Shown here in pieces: positions 6,216 through 13,294 of a stretch of 18,980 bases of DNA. The first letter of the stretch is position 1, and each line of letters opens with the position of its first letter. The translations under genes were made by a program, and so were the position numbers. Source of the DNA: CAYMUC01 sp964471865 (GTDB lineage: Bacteria > Actinomycetota > Acidimicrobiia > Acidimicrobiales > Ilumatobacteraceae); contig CAYYHU010000034.1 in assembly GCA_964471865.1 (NCBI GenBank), positions 1 to 18,980 of the forward strand, read 5' to 3'. The notes beneath the pieces were generated by a model. It was given only the letters and a program-made list of their open reading frames with translations, did no database searches and was not told the DNA's origin.

Positions 6216-7714
6216 TGCCGACCCTCGCGGAACTGACCCGCCAACACACCGATCTGGATCGCGGCGCGGTCGCGCATCTCCAGAGACTCGTGTCGGAATG
6301 GGGGATGCTCGCCGATCTGTGCTTTGGCGACCTGTTGCTGTATGCCCCCACGACCGATGGTCGATGGCTCGTCATCGGCCAGGTTCGTCCGGCGACCGCT
6401 CAGACCCTGTACGCGGTGGACTGGGTGGGGGACTGGGCCGATGAATCCGAACGGCCGCTGTTGTCGGCGGCCTTCGAGCGCGGTGAGATCGTCGAGGGTG
6501 ATCTCGTTCTCGACGACCAACCCGATACCGCTCGCATGATGGCGATTCCCGTGCGCGTCGATGCTCGCCCCGTTGCGGTGTTGACGCGGGAGTGGTCCTT
6601 GAGGGCCGGTCGGCTTCCCGGTGAGCTCGAGCGCACGTATCTCGGCATTTTCGAGCGCTTCGCGGTGATGATCGCCGAGGGCAGTTTCCCGTTCGCGACC
6701 CGGGCTGCCGATTCGAGTTCGGCTCCACGCGTCGGTGACGGCGCCATGGTTCTCGATGCCGAGGCCCGGGTGGTCTTCGCGTCGCCCAATGCCGTGTCGG
6801 TTCTGCATCGCATGGGTATCAGCGCCAATCTCGTCGGTCAGCGCCTCGCGGAGCTCGGTTTCTACGACGGTCCGATCCGTCAGTCCTTCGAACGCCACGA
6901 ACCCGTGATCGAGGAGTTCGAACAGACCCCTGAGATCACGGTGCTCACGCGCTGTTTGCCGGTGCTGTCTGCGGGTCAGGTGACAGGCGGGGTGGTCCTG
7001 TTGCGCGACGTGACCGAGTTGCGGCGTCGTGACCGTCTGATTCTCACCAAGGACGCGACGATCCGCGAGATCCACCATCGGGTCAAGAACAACCTCCAGA
7101 CGATCTCCTCGCTCCTGCGGCTTCAGGCTCGCCGGCTCAGTTCCGATGACGCCCGGGCGGCGGTCAACGAGTCCGTGCGGCGGATCCGCACGATCGCCTT
7201 GGTGCACGAGACCCTGTCGCGGGATCCGGGCGAAGATGTCGCCTTCGTCGAGATCGTGCGGCCCTTGGTGCGTCTGGCCGAGGATGGGCTGCAGTCACCG
7301 GACCGTCCGATTCGATTCTCGACCCAGGGTGATGGCGGACGGCTTCCGGCCACGATCGCCACGCCGCTGTCGGTGGTGCTGACCGAACTGCTGCAAAACG
7401 CCGTGGATCACGGCTTCAGCGTCGATGACCCCACGATGCGGCGGGGCGGACACGTGGTGGTCCAACTGGCCAACGACGGATCCGAACTACGGATCCGGGT
7501 GATCGACGACGGCAAGGGTCTCGCCGAGGGTTTCGATCTCGATTCTGCCGAAGGATTGGGCCTGTCGATCGTGCGCACACTCGTCACGACCGAACTCGGC
7601 GGGTCCATCGTGATGCGGGACGCGACCCCGGAGGATGCCGGGGCTGCGGGCCTCGACCCGGATGCGCCGGGCACCGTGGTGGACCTTCGCCTTCCTCTCG
7701 ATCCCGAGCCCTGA
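6215..7714 (+). CDS. pdtaS: PdtaS-like sensor histidine kinase (HisKA_2 type)
   Basis: A 499-residue soluble kinase. Residues about 1-150 resemble the GAF-like H_kinase_N sensor domain; about 165-265 form a PAS domain ending in VVLLRDVTELRRRDR; EIHHRVKNNLQTISSLLRLQ is the HisKA_2 dimerisation motif, with the phosphorylated His most likely 288. The HATPase domain follows, with N-box ELLQNAVDHGF, G1 IDDGKGL and G2 EGLGLSIV. No membrane segment is present. Of two adjacent ATGs (6212, 6215) the second is preferred, because AGGAGG at 6205-6210 is only one base from the first. It overlaps the ATPase stop by one base. The architecture matches M. tuberculosis PdtaS, which signals to the ANTAR-domain antiterminator PdtaR; no response regulator lies in this window. 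The convergent whiB neighbour matches the mycobacterial order whiB1-pdtaS. Confidence 0.87.
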   Translation: MPTLAELTRQHTDLDRGAVAHLQRLVSEWGMLADLCFGDLLLYAPTTDGRWLVIGQVRPATAQTLYAVDWVGDWADESERPLLSAAFERGEIVEGDLVLDDQPDTARMMAIPVRVDARPVAVLTREWSLRAGRLPGELERTYLGIFERFAVMIAEGSFPFATRAADSSSAPRVGDGAMVLDAEARVVFASPNAVSVLHRMGISANLVGQRLAELGFYDGPIRQSFERHEPVIEEFEQTPEITVLTRCLPVLSAGQVTGGVVLLRDVTELRRRDRLILTKDATIREIHHRVKNNLQTISSLLRLQARRLSSDDARAAVNESVRRIRTIALVHETLSRDPGEDVAFVEIVRPLVRLAEDGLQSPDRPIRFSTQGDGGRLPATIATPLSVVLTELLQNAVDHGFSVDDPTMRRGGHVVVQLANDGSELRIRVIDDGKGLAEGFDLDSAEGLGLSIVRTLVTTELGGSIVMRDATPEDAGAAGLDPDAPGTVVDLRLPLDPEP

Positions 7715-7760
7715 ACAGGCCCATGGGGCGCGAGGTGTCAGACCCGACGAGGTGAATCAC

Positions 7761-7776
7761 CAGCCACCGTTGGCTG
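7761..7776. terminator. Weak hairpin between the convergent kinase and whiB genes
   Basis: CAGCCA / TGGCTG form a 6-bp stem with a CCGT loop in the 118-base convergent gap. There is no T-run on either side. The gap also holds a 9-base tandem duplication (TCGAGACGG twice) near 7815-7832. A shared terminator role is possible but unproven. Confidence 0.25.
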
Positions 7777-7832
7777 TCGACCTCTTCACGGGGACCAGGA
7801 ACGATCCCGTCATTCGAGACGGTCGAGACGGC

Positions 7833-8129
7833 TCAGAGCGCAGCGGCGTGCAGGCGTCCGGAACGCTGCCGACGCAACAAGCGCCGCTCGTCCTCGGAGG
7901 TTCCGCCCCAGATGCCGGCGTCCTGGTTCGTTTCGAGCGCGAACTCGAGACAGTCGAAGCGCACAGGGCATTCGCCACAGACCGTCTTGGCGCGCTCGAT
8001 CTGGATCAGAGCCTGACCGGTGGTGCCGACAGGAAAGAACAGATCCGGGTCGGTATCGCGGCACAGCGCTTCATCGCGCCAGGAGTAATCGGCGTTGCCG
8101 AGCGCAAGGCTCGAAGCGAGGATCGTCAC
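7833..8129 (-). CDS. whiB1: WhiB-family Fe-S transcriptional regulator, WhiB1-like
   Basis: A 98-residue WhiB protein. Four cysteines, Cys23, Cys51, Cys54 and Cys60, give C-x27-C-x2-C-x5-C, the ligands of a [4Fe-4S] cluster. GIWGG (about 73-77) is the family turn, followed by the basic DNA-contacting tail ERRLLRRQRSGR. The FFPVG..G.AL.QI..AK.VC segment is very like mycobacterial WhiB1, a nitric-oxide-sensitive partner of the primary sigma factor. The start is GTG 8129 with GAGGAG seven bases upstream; the longer frame to 8216 adds a proline-rich stretch without family likeness. It converges on the PdtaS-like kinase, as whiB1 does on pdtaS in mycobacteria. Upstream lie a sigma-70-type promoter and a CRP-like palindrome. 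Confidence 0.9.
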   Translation of the reverse strand: MTILASSLALGNADYSWRDEALCRDTDPDLFFPVGTTGQALIQIERAKTVCGECPVRFDCLEFALETNQDAGIWGGTSEDERRLLRRQRSGRLHAAAL

Positions 8130-8231
8130 GGAGTTGCTCCTCGGAGGTTTGGGGGCGGGGAGGGGTGCCGGTGACGTCATCGCACCCGCCAGAGGCTGAT
8201 GTGAGGACGACGCCATGTCGAAGGCCTCGGC

Positions 8232-8260
8232 AGGTTACGGCAGGGTGAAATCCCTGACAA
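8232..8260 (-). promoter_or_regulatory. Sigma-70-type promoter of whiB
   Basis: Read on the minus strand: TTGTCA (8260-8255), a 17-base spacer, then TAACCT (8237-8232). Both hexamers fit the housekeeping consensus (TTGACA, TANNNT) with the ideal spacing. The predicted start is near 8225, giving a leader of about 95 bases before the GTG at 8129. It is the best-matching promoter in the window. Confidence 0.72.
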
Positions 8261-8266
8261 GGGCTC

Positions 8267-8282
8267 TATGACGAGGGTCACA
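8267..8282 (-). promoter_or_regulatory. CRP/FNR-type operator upstream of whiB
   Basis: On the minus strand TGTGA, six bases, TCATA: nine of the ten defined bases of the TGTGA-N6-TCACA consensus. It is centred about 50 bases upstream of the predicted start and lies seven bases upstream of the -35. M. tuberculosis whiB1 is known to be controlled by the CRP homologue Rv3676, which makes conservation of this control plausible. Whether the helical phase suits activation depends on the exact start site. Confidence 0.6.
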
Positions 8283-8422
8283 AAGGAACCGGGTCATCGG
8301 GCCCGAGTGCCAGCGCCAGCAGATGACCCCCAGCGCCGGCGCACGGATTGCGGGCGCGGGGCGATCGTAGGGTGGAGAGCCGGCGTTTGCGAGATGGCAT
8401 TGCGCAGGAGCCGGACCGGGCG

Positions 8423-8434
8423 GAGAGATCTCTC
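8423..8434. promoter_or_regulatory. 12-base perfect palindrome, possible operator
   Basis: GAGAGATCTCTC is perfectly self-complementary and lies about 110 bases upstream of the phosphodiesterase start, between a possible -10 (8368-8373) and the gene. It is unrelated to the CRP-like site. No regulator is assigned. Confidence 0.35.
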
Positions 8435-8542
8435 GGGGCGTCCCCGCCGGGGCGGGGGACCTGCCAGGATGGGGGCGTCGCCGATGAGAGCGAGGGCATC
8501 GCCGCCCGGATCATCACGATCTGGTCGGCACGAGGGGGATCG

Positions 8543-9259
8543 ATGACTGCGGTCGTGGCACATCGGGGAGCGTCTGGTGACGCCCGTGAAAACACCATCG
8601 AGGCATTCGTCCTCGCCGCCCAGCAGGGAGCCGACGCGGTCGAACTGGACCTGCGCATCACCGCCGATGGCGTGGCGGTGGTTCATCATGATGCGGTTCT
8701 CGCCGACGGTCGCGCCATAGCGCTCACCCCGGCCCAGGACCTACCGTCGTGGGTGCCTCATCTCGACGAGGCCCTCGACGCCTGCGCGGGGATGTGGGTC
8801 AACATCGAGATCAAGAGCGATCCCAACGAGATTGGTTTCGATCCATCCGAGCCCGGGGCCCGCGTCTTGGCCGAGATACTCGCCCGACGTGGCGAACCGT
8901 CCAGTCGGTGGCTGGTCTCGTCGTTTCGGCGCGCCACGATCGATCTGATGCGAGCGTTGAGTCCCGATATCCCCACGGCCTGGTTGTGCATCTCGGCTCC
9001 ACCGGGGGCTCTCGAAGGTCTCGTCCTCGATGGCCATCGAGCGATACATCCGTATGTGGAGTGTGTCTCGGCCTCGCTGGTACAGCGTTGCCACACACTG
9101 GGGCTGATGTGCACAGCGTGGACGTGTGACGACCCGGTGCGTATGGCCGAACTCGCGGCCATGGGCATCGACGGGATCTGTACGAACGTTCCGGGGGTTG
9201 CCCGTCAGGTCGTGGACGGATCCCGAGGCATGACCAAGTTCACCGCATCGGGGACGTAG
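8543..9259 (+). CDS. Glycerophosphodiester phosphodiesterase (GDPD family)
   Basis: A 238-residue enzyme that hydrolyses glycerophosphodiesters to glycerol-3-phosphate and an alcohol. Catalytic motifs are complete: AHRGA (His7, Arg8), ENT (16-18), VELDLR (Glu34, Asp36), VHHD (His49), NIEIK in the middle, and AWTCDD and GIDGICTNVPG near the C-terminus. No signal peptide is present, so it acts in the cytoplasm on deacylated phospholipids, like UgpQ. The start is ATG 8543, six bases after the GAGGGGG ribosome site and directly before the conserved first strand; the frame continues upstream but without family features. Its last 55 bases overlap the 3' end of the opposite lipid kinase gene. Together the two genes suggest a small phospholipid-turnover locus. 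Confidence 0.9.
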   Translation: MTAVVAHRGASGDARENTIEAFVLAAQQGADAVELDLRITADGVAVVHHDAVLADGRAIALTPAQDLPSWVPHLDEALDACAGMWVNIEIKSDPNEIGFDPSEPGARVLAEILARRGEPSSRWLVSSFRRATIDLMRALSPDIPTAWLCISAPPGALEGLVLDGHRAIHPYVECVSASLVQRCHTLGLMCTAWTCDDPVRMAELAAMGIDGICTNVPGVARQVVDGSRGMTKFTASGT

Positions 9260-10182
9260 TCCATCTCGAGGGTGGTGGTGGAGCCGAGATGGTCGCCATC
9301 GACCTGGAACGGGTAGGGCTCGTCGCCGCTGACGCGCAGCGAGGTGACTCCCGTGTGGACCACGAGGTGATCCGCCGGCCGTAATCCGCCGCCCCTCAGC
9401 GCCCCGAGGAGGGATCCGAGGAGATCCCGGGCTCGCAGTGATGTGAACGTGACCACCACGAGGGATCGATCGAGACCCGCCTCGGGTGACAAGTCGAGGG
9501 GTCGATTGCCGAGGTAGGTGTAGGGATTGGTGTTGAGTACCACCGTGAACAAGGCGTCCTCGACCCGATCGGGGGTGGAGGGGGCATCCGAACCCGGGTC
9601 CCGAGTGAGGATCTCGACGTCGAAATGTCCGCGGTGACGGTCGTATCCCGAGGACCAGGTTCGTAGCGCAGCTCCGATGAAGAGGGGATGCCCCATCCAG
9701 CGTTTCACGCTGGCGTATCGCTCCACGGCGGCCACGACGGCTGCGTCGAAGCCGATACCCGTGTGGAAGCAGAACGACCGACCGTTTACCCGACCGAGTC
9801 CGATCGAGCGACAGTCGTGGGCATCGAGGCCGGCAACGAGGCGGTGAAGGGCAGCGATGGGATCGTTGGGCATGCCCAAGGAGCGGGCGAAGACGTTCGT
9901 GGAACCCCCAGGAAGGACCCCCAAGGCGGTGCCCGAACCGCTCACGCCGGTGGCGACCTCGTTGAGCGTGCCGTCACCGCCGAACGCGATCACCGCATCG
10001 AGGCCTCGGCGGGCGGCGTCCTGAGCGAAACGAATGGCGTGTCCTCGGCGATTCGTCTCGACGACCTCGACCTCGTGATGGCGCGACAACGCCTGATGGA
10101 TCACCACCCGATTCCGAGCGGTGACGGAGGAGGCGAACGCGTTGACCACCAGGAGCAGGCGCAAGACCTCAGAACGTACCAT
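9205..10182 (-). CDS. Diacylglycerol kinase-family lipid kinase (YegS/DagK-like)
   Basis: A 325-residue member of the DAGK catalytic family, phosphorylating a lipid (usually diacylglycerol to phosphatidate) with ATP. AFGGDGTLNEVATGV (about 66-80) is the nucleotide-binding GGDGT motif, LPGGSTNVFARSLGMP the following conserved turn, and TGIGFDAAVV the catalytic-domain motif; the C-terminal half is the beta-rich second domain, with FQVDGD near the end. It is somewhat basic and cytoplasmic or peripheral to the membrane. The start is ATG 10182; no Shine-Dalgarno is seen, and TTG 10164, right before LRLLLVVN, is an alternative. The gene is divergent from etfB (46 bases between starts) and overlaps the phosphodiesterase gene tail to tail by 55 bases. 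The exact lipid substrate cannot be read from sequence. Confidence 0.87.
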   Translation of the reverse strand: MVRSEVLRLLLVVNAFASSVTARNRVVIHQALSRHHEVEVVETNRRGHAIRFAQDAARRGLDAVIAFGGDGTLNEVATGVSGSGTALGVLPGGSTNVFARSLGMPNDPIAALHRLVAGLDAHDCRSIGLGRVNGRSFCFHTGIGFDAAVVAAVERYASVKRWMGHPLFIGAALRTWSSGYDRHRGHFDVEILTRDPGSDAPSTPDRVEDALFTVVLNTNPYTYLGNRPLDLSPEAGLDRSLVVVTFTSLRARDLLGSLLGALRGGGLRPADHLVVHTGVTSLRVSGDEPYPFQVDGDHLGSTTTLEMDYVPDAVNLVMPRDPSTT

Positions 10183-10191
10183 CGGGACGAG

Positions 10192-10221
10192 TTGGGGTCG
10201 CTCGAGTTACTGGGGCACAAT
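10192..10221 (+). promoter_or_regulatory. Promoter of etfBA, probably leaderless
   Basis: TTGGGG (10192-10197), an 18-base spacer and CACAAT (10216-10221) resemble -35 and -10 hexamers. The expected start site falls on the ATG at 10229, seven bases after the -10. No ribosome-binding sequence precedes that ATG, which agrees with a leaderless mRNA. Confidence 0.5.
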
Positions 10222-10228
10222 GACGCCT

Positions 10229-11005
10229 ATGAACGTGATCGTCTGCGTGAAGCAGATCCCCGATCCGGCCACGCCCGGAGCCTTGGATCCTTCCACCAAC
10301 ACCCTCAAGCGCGAGGGCAAACTGATCCTCGACGAATCCGACAGCTACGGCGTCGAGATGGCCCTGCAGCTCGTCGACGCTGCTGGTGGCGGTGAGGTCA
10401 GCCTCGTGTCGATGGCCCCGAACAGCGAGGTCTCAGGTCTGCGTACGGCTTTGGCCATGGGCGCGGCCAAAGGAGTTCTCGTCTCGGACCCGGCGCTGTT
10501 GGGCTCTGACGCCTTGACCACGGCCAAGGTTCTCGCCGCTGCCGTGCAGCGCCTCGGCGCGGCCGATCTGGTGATCGCCGCCACGGAATCGAGCGATGGC
10601 TACACCGGTACCGTTCCCGAGCAGCTCGCCGAAGTCCTCGGCCTGCCGTCGGTGACTTTTGCCAAGAAGGTGACCGTGGACGGGGGAGCGCTTCAGGTCG
10701 AGCGTCAGACCGAGGCCGGCTACGACGAGGTCTCCTGCCCGCTGCCGGCCGTCATCAGCGTGACCGCTGGTGTGGTGGAGCCTCGCTATCCCAGCTTCAA
10801 GGGCATCATGGCGGCCAAGTCCAAGCCCGTCGAGGAAGTGACGGCTTCGGATCTCGGGGTGACCCCGGTGGGTTGGGCTGGCGCTGGTCAGCAGATCGCC
10901 AAAGTGGCTGAGGCCGAGGCCCGCCAGGCCGGCGAAATCATCGAAGACGACGGAGAGGCCTACGCCAAGATCGTGGCGTACCTCGATTCGATCAAGGCCA
11001 TCTGA
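10229..11005 (+). CDS. etfB: Electron transfer flavoprotein beta subunit
   Basis: A 258-residue EtfB. MNVIVCVKQIPDP is the classic N-terminus, followed by NPYD-like ESDSYGVEMALQL, the MAPNSEVSGLRTALAMGAAKGVLV stretch that surrounds the AMP in the beta subunit, and the recognition-loop region ERQTEAGYDEVSCPLPAVISVTAG.VEPRYPSFKGIMAAK. With EtfA it forms the soluble heterodimer that passes electrons from acyl-CoA and other flavin dehydrogenases to the quinone pool via ETF:quinone oxidoreductase. Length is typical of the ordinary, non-bifurcating type. The start ATG 10229 matches the family N-terminus and the predicted transcription start; ATG 10220 in frame is an alternative. EtfA follows after 12 bases. 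Confidence 0.96.
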   Translation: MNVIVCVKQIPDPATPGALDPSTNTLKREGKLILDESDSYGVEMALQLVDAAGGGEVSLVSMAPNSEVSGLRTALAMGAAKGVLVSDPALLGSDALTTAKVLAAAVQRLGAADLVIAATESSDGYTGTVPEQLAEVLGLPSVTFAKKVTVDGGALQVERQTEAGYDEVSCPLPAVISVTAGVVEPRYPSFKGIMAAKSKPVEEVTASDLGVTPVGWAGAGQQIAKVAEAEARQAGEIIEDDGEAYAKIVAYLDSIKAI

Positions 11006-11017
11006 GGAGGCGGCACC

Positions 11018-11986
11018 ATGGCGATCAACAACATTTGGGTCTTCGCACAGGCGCCCGGTGGCGTCCCGACGACTTTCACACTCGAACTCCTCGCCAAGGC
11101 CCGCACCCTCGGGGGCGCGGTTTCGGCGTTCCTCGGTGGCGACGGCGCAGCTGCAGCCGCCACCCTGGGGGAGCACGGTGCGAGCACCGTCTACGCCACT
11201 GGTGATCTCGCCGGCGCCCTTCCGGGTGTCGCCGTCGCCTCGGCGATGAAGGCGCTGATCGATGCTCAGGGCGCTCCCGACCTGATCCTGTTCCCTCAGT
11301 CCTATGAGGGCCGTGACGTTGCGAGCCGGTTGTCGGTGAAATTGGACCGCACCGTGGTCACCAACAACGTCGATCTCATGATCGAGGGTGACACCGTGAG
11401 CGTGACCACGCCGATCTTCGGCGGGAACACGCTCGTGACCACCTCGTTCACGGGGTCGGCTCCGTTCCTCGCGACGTTCCGTCCCAAGAGCTTCGCGGCC
11501 GAGTCCGCCGGAGGATCCCCAGCTGCGGTCGTGAGCGCACCGGTTCCCGACCTCGGAGCCGCCGGTGCGGCTCGCGTGACGGCAGTGCACGTCGAAGAGA
11601 CCACCGGACCCAAGCTCGACGAAGCCGCCATTGTGGTGTCGGGCGGTCGAGGCCTCGGAGAGGCCGACAAGTTCCAGATGGTCGAGGACCTCGCCAAGAT
11701 CCTCAAGGGGGCTCCGGGAGCATCCCGTGCCATCGTCGATGCCGGATGGGTTCCGTACAGCTACCAGGTCGGCCAGACCGGCAAGGTCGTCAAGCCCACG
11801 GTCTACATCGCGGCCGGCATCTCGGGCGCGACCCAGCACATGGTCGGGATGAAGGGCGCCAAGAACATCATTGCGATCAACAAAGACAAAGAGGCGCCGA
11901 TCTTCGGAGTGGCCGACCTCGGGATCGTGGGTGATGTCCACAAGGTTCTGCCCAAGTTGATCGAGGCCCTTCAAGGTCGCGGCTGA
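11018..11986 (+). CDS. etfA: Electron transfer flavoprotein alpha subunit
   Basis: A 322-residue EtfA. The N-terminal domain starts with NNIWVFAQAPGGVPTTFTLELLAKA. The FAD-binding C-terminal domain has the hallmark SGGRGLGEADKF, VDAGWVPYSYQVGQTGKVVKP, GISGATQHMVGMKGAKNIIAINKDKEAPIFGVADLGIVGDV, in the order seen in all EtfA proteins. The start ATG 11018 has GAGGAGG immediately upstream, beginning within the etfB stop region. It makes the heterodimer with EtfB. The downstream hairpins at 11993-12040 close the operon. Confidence 0.96.
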   Translation: MAINNIWVFAQAPGGVPTTFTLELLAKARTLGGAVSAFLGGDGAAAAATLGEHGASTVYATGDLAGALPGVAVASAMKALIDAQGAPDLILFPQSYEGRDVASRLSVKLDRTVVTNNVDLMIEGDTVSVTTPIFGGNTLVTTSFTGSAPFLATFRPKSFAAESAGGSPAAVVSAPVPDLGAAGAARVTAVHVEETTGPKLDEAAIVVSGGRGLGEADKFQMVEDLAKILKGAPGASRAIVDAGWVPYSYQVGQTGKVVKPTVYIAAGISGATQHMVGMKGAKNIIAINKDKEAPIFGVADLGIVGDVHKVLPKLIEALQGRG

Positions 11987-11992
11987 GCAGTC

Positions 11993-12052
11993 CCCGATCG
12001 GCGAGATCGGGCGCGCCTGTCGAATCCGACGGGCGCGCCCCTTCGCATTTTT
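11993..12052 (+). terminator. Overlapping double hairpin with T-run after etfA
   Basis: First hairpin: CCCGATC (11993-11999) with GATCGGG (12005-12011), loop of five. Second: a 14-bp stem, 12009-12022 with 12027-12040, AATC loop, one G-T wobble, otherwise perfect and GC-rich. TTTTT follows at 12048-12052. The two stems share GGG at 12009-12011, so they cannot both form fully. It lies seven bases after the etfA stop codon and faces the convergent ilvA gene, whose transcript would enter the same structure from the other side. A Rho-independent terminator is likely for etfA; the T-run is seven bases away from the stem, which is suboptimal. Confidence 0.72.
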
Positions 12053-12070
12053 CGCTCCGCATGTGTGAGG

Positions 12071-13294
12071 TCAGGTGTCGTCTTGGTGGCCGGTGACCTC
12101 GGTGGTGGCGCACCCCAGTGAGCGGGCCGCCGCGATCACATGCTCGCCGTGTTGGCGGTCCCGGACCTCGAGCGCGATCTGGACGCCGGTTTCTCGCACG
12201 TGGAGGTCGACGCCCTCACGGACGTGTTCGACGCTGATCAAGTTCGACCCGGTGGCGGCGAAGGCCGTGAGCAAGGTCGCAAGACCCCCAGGGCGGTCCG
12301 GGATCCGGACGTAGAGCACGAGTCGGCGTCCCGATCGGGTCTCATGGCGGCTGATGAGACTCGGGAGCATCCCGAGATCGACGTTGCCTCCTGAGAGCAC
12401 CACACAGGTGAGCGTCCCCTTCGGAGTGCGAACCGCGTCACCTAACAGGGCGGACACGCCGACGGCACCGGCGCCCTCCACGACGAGTTTGGTGCGCTCG
12501 AGCAACAACATCATCGCGTCGGCCACGAGATCCTCCTCCACCGTCACGATGTCGTCGAGCAGACTGTGGATCAACGGGGCGGTGATGGCTCCGGGACGCT
12601 TGACGGCGATACCGTCGGCCAGGGTCGCGACAGGGCCATCGGGGACCGGGGCTCCGGTATAGGGAGCGCACGCGGCGACCTGGACGCCGATGATGCGCAC
12701 CGAGGGCAGCGATCGCCTGAGAACCGCGGCGGTTCCCGCTGCGAGGCCTCCGCCACCGAGAGGAATCACGACTTGGTCGACGTCGGCGAGATCCTCGACG
12801 AGTTCGCATCCCAGAGTCGCTTGACCGGCGACGACGGCCGCGTCGTCATAGGGGTGACAAAACGCCAGACCGGCCTCCTCGGCACGGGCCTGAGCAGCCG
12901 CAACTGCTTCTACGAGCGAGGCGCCGCCTTCCACCACCGTGGCTCCGTAACTGCGACAGGCTTCGACCTTGGCGATCGGAGCTCCGGCGGGTACGAAGAT
13001 CTCACAGGGAACTCGAAACGTTCGGGCCGCATGCGCCAGGGCTTGCGCGTGGTTTCCGGCGCTTCCCGCAGTGACCCCGGCCGCCGCGAGATGTTCGAGG
13101 CGGTCGAGTTTGGACATCGCCCCCCGGATCTTGAACGAACCCGTGCGTTGGAGGTTTTCGGCCTTGATCACGACCTGGCCACCAGCGCGGGCGCTCAGAG
13201 TGGTCGAGGTGACGATCGGGGTGTGTTTGACAATGCCTCGACCGGCGCGTCGCGCCCGATCGATGTCGTCGTCTGAGGGCGGATGCACGTCCAT
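12071..13294 (-). CDS. ilvA: Threonine ammonia-lyase (threonine dehydratase) with C-terminal ACT domain
   Basis: A 407-residue fold-type II PLP enzyme that converts L-threonine to 2-oxobutanoate and ammonia, the first step toward isoleucine. NLQRTGSFKIRGA holds the PLP lysine (Lys55), TAGSAGNHAQALA the substrate loop, LGGGGLAAG the phosphate-binding glycine loop, and CVVLSGGNVD the conserved end of the catalytic domain. The last 75 residues (VLYVRIPDRPGGLATLLTAFAATGSNLISVEH) form one ACT domain, probably for effector control. This short form with one ACT domain is common in Actinomycetota and may be biosynthetic or catabolic. The start chosen is ATG 13294; the frame runs open to 13726 but through the opposite amidotransferase gene. 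No ilv genes lie nearby. Confidence 0.92.
   Translation of the reverse strand: MDVHPPSDDDIDRARRAGRGIVKHTPIVTSTTLSARAGGQVVIKAENLQRTGSFKIRGAMSKLDRLEHLAAAGVTAGSAGNHAQALAHAARTFRVPCEIFVPAGAPIAKVEACRSYGATVVEGGASLVEAVAAAQARAEEAGLAFCHPYDDAAVVAGQATLGCELVEDLADVDQVVIPLGGGGLAAGTAAVLRRSLPSVRIIGVQVAACAPYTGAPVPDGPVATLADGIAVKRPGAITAPLIHSLLDDIVTVEEDLVADAMMLLLERTKLVVEGAGAVGVSALLGDAVRTPKGTLTCVVLSGGNVDLGMLPSLISRHETRSGRRLVLYVRIPDRPGGLATLLTAFAATGSNLISVEHVREGVDLHVRETGVQIALEVRDRQHGEHVIAAARSLGCATTEVTGHQDDT

Larger units (their letters stand above)
8130..8542. other. 413-base divergent intergenic region between whiB and the phosphodiesterase gene
   Basis: No convincing gene is seen. On the left it holds the whiB leader of about 95 bases, promoter and CRP-like site (listed separately). 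On the right it holds TAGGGT (8368-8373), a possible -10 for the phosphodiesterase, a 12-base perfect palindrome (8423-8434), and a GC-rich hairpin (about 8440-8460, GTCCCCGC against GCGGGGGAC with one bulge). The phosphodiesterase frame is open from 8348, but this stretch is Arg/Gly-rich and lacks homology features, so it is treated as non-coding. Confidence 0.6.

Noticed and set aside
6203..7207. Antisense open frame of 334 codons opposite the sensor kinase
   Set aside because: The sense frame has complete kinase motifs; the antisense product has no recognisable feature or ribosome site.
7815..7832. Tandem 9-base repeat as a CRISPR or mobile-element trace
   Set aside because: Only two copies of TCGAGACGG, without spacers, inverted ends or any neighbouring transposase.
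8348..8542. N-terminal extension of the phosphodiesterase
   Set aside because: The frame is open, but the extension is Arg/Gly-rich and lacks family likeness, while ATG 8543 has a good ribosome site and directly precedes the conserved AHRGA.
10433..11974. Long open frame of 513 codons antisense to etfBA
   Set aside because: It lies wholly opposite two certain genes, is Gly/His/Asp/Arg-rich without motifs, and is a typical shadow of high-GC coding DNA.
12566..13276. Plus-strand open frame of 236 codons opposite ilvA
   Set aside because: The ilvA frame on the other strand contains all PLP-enzyme motifs; this one is a shadow.
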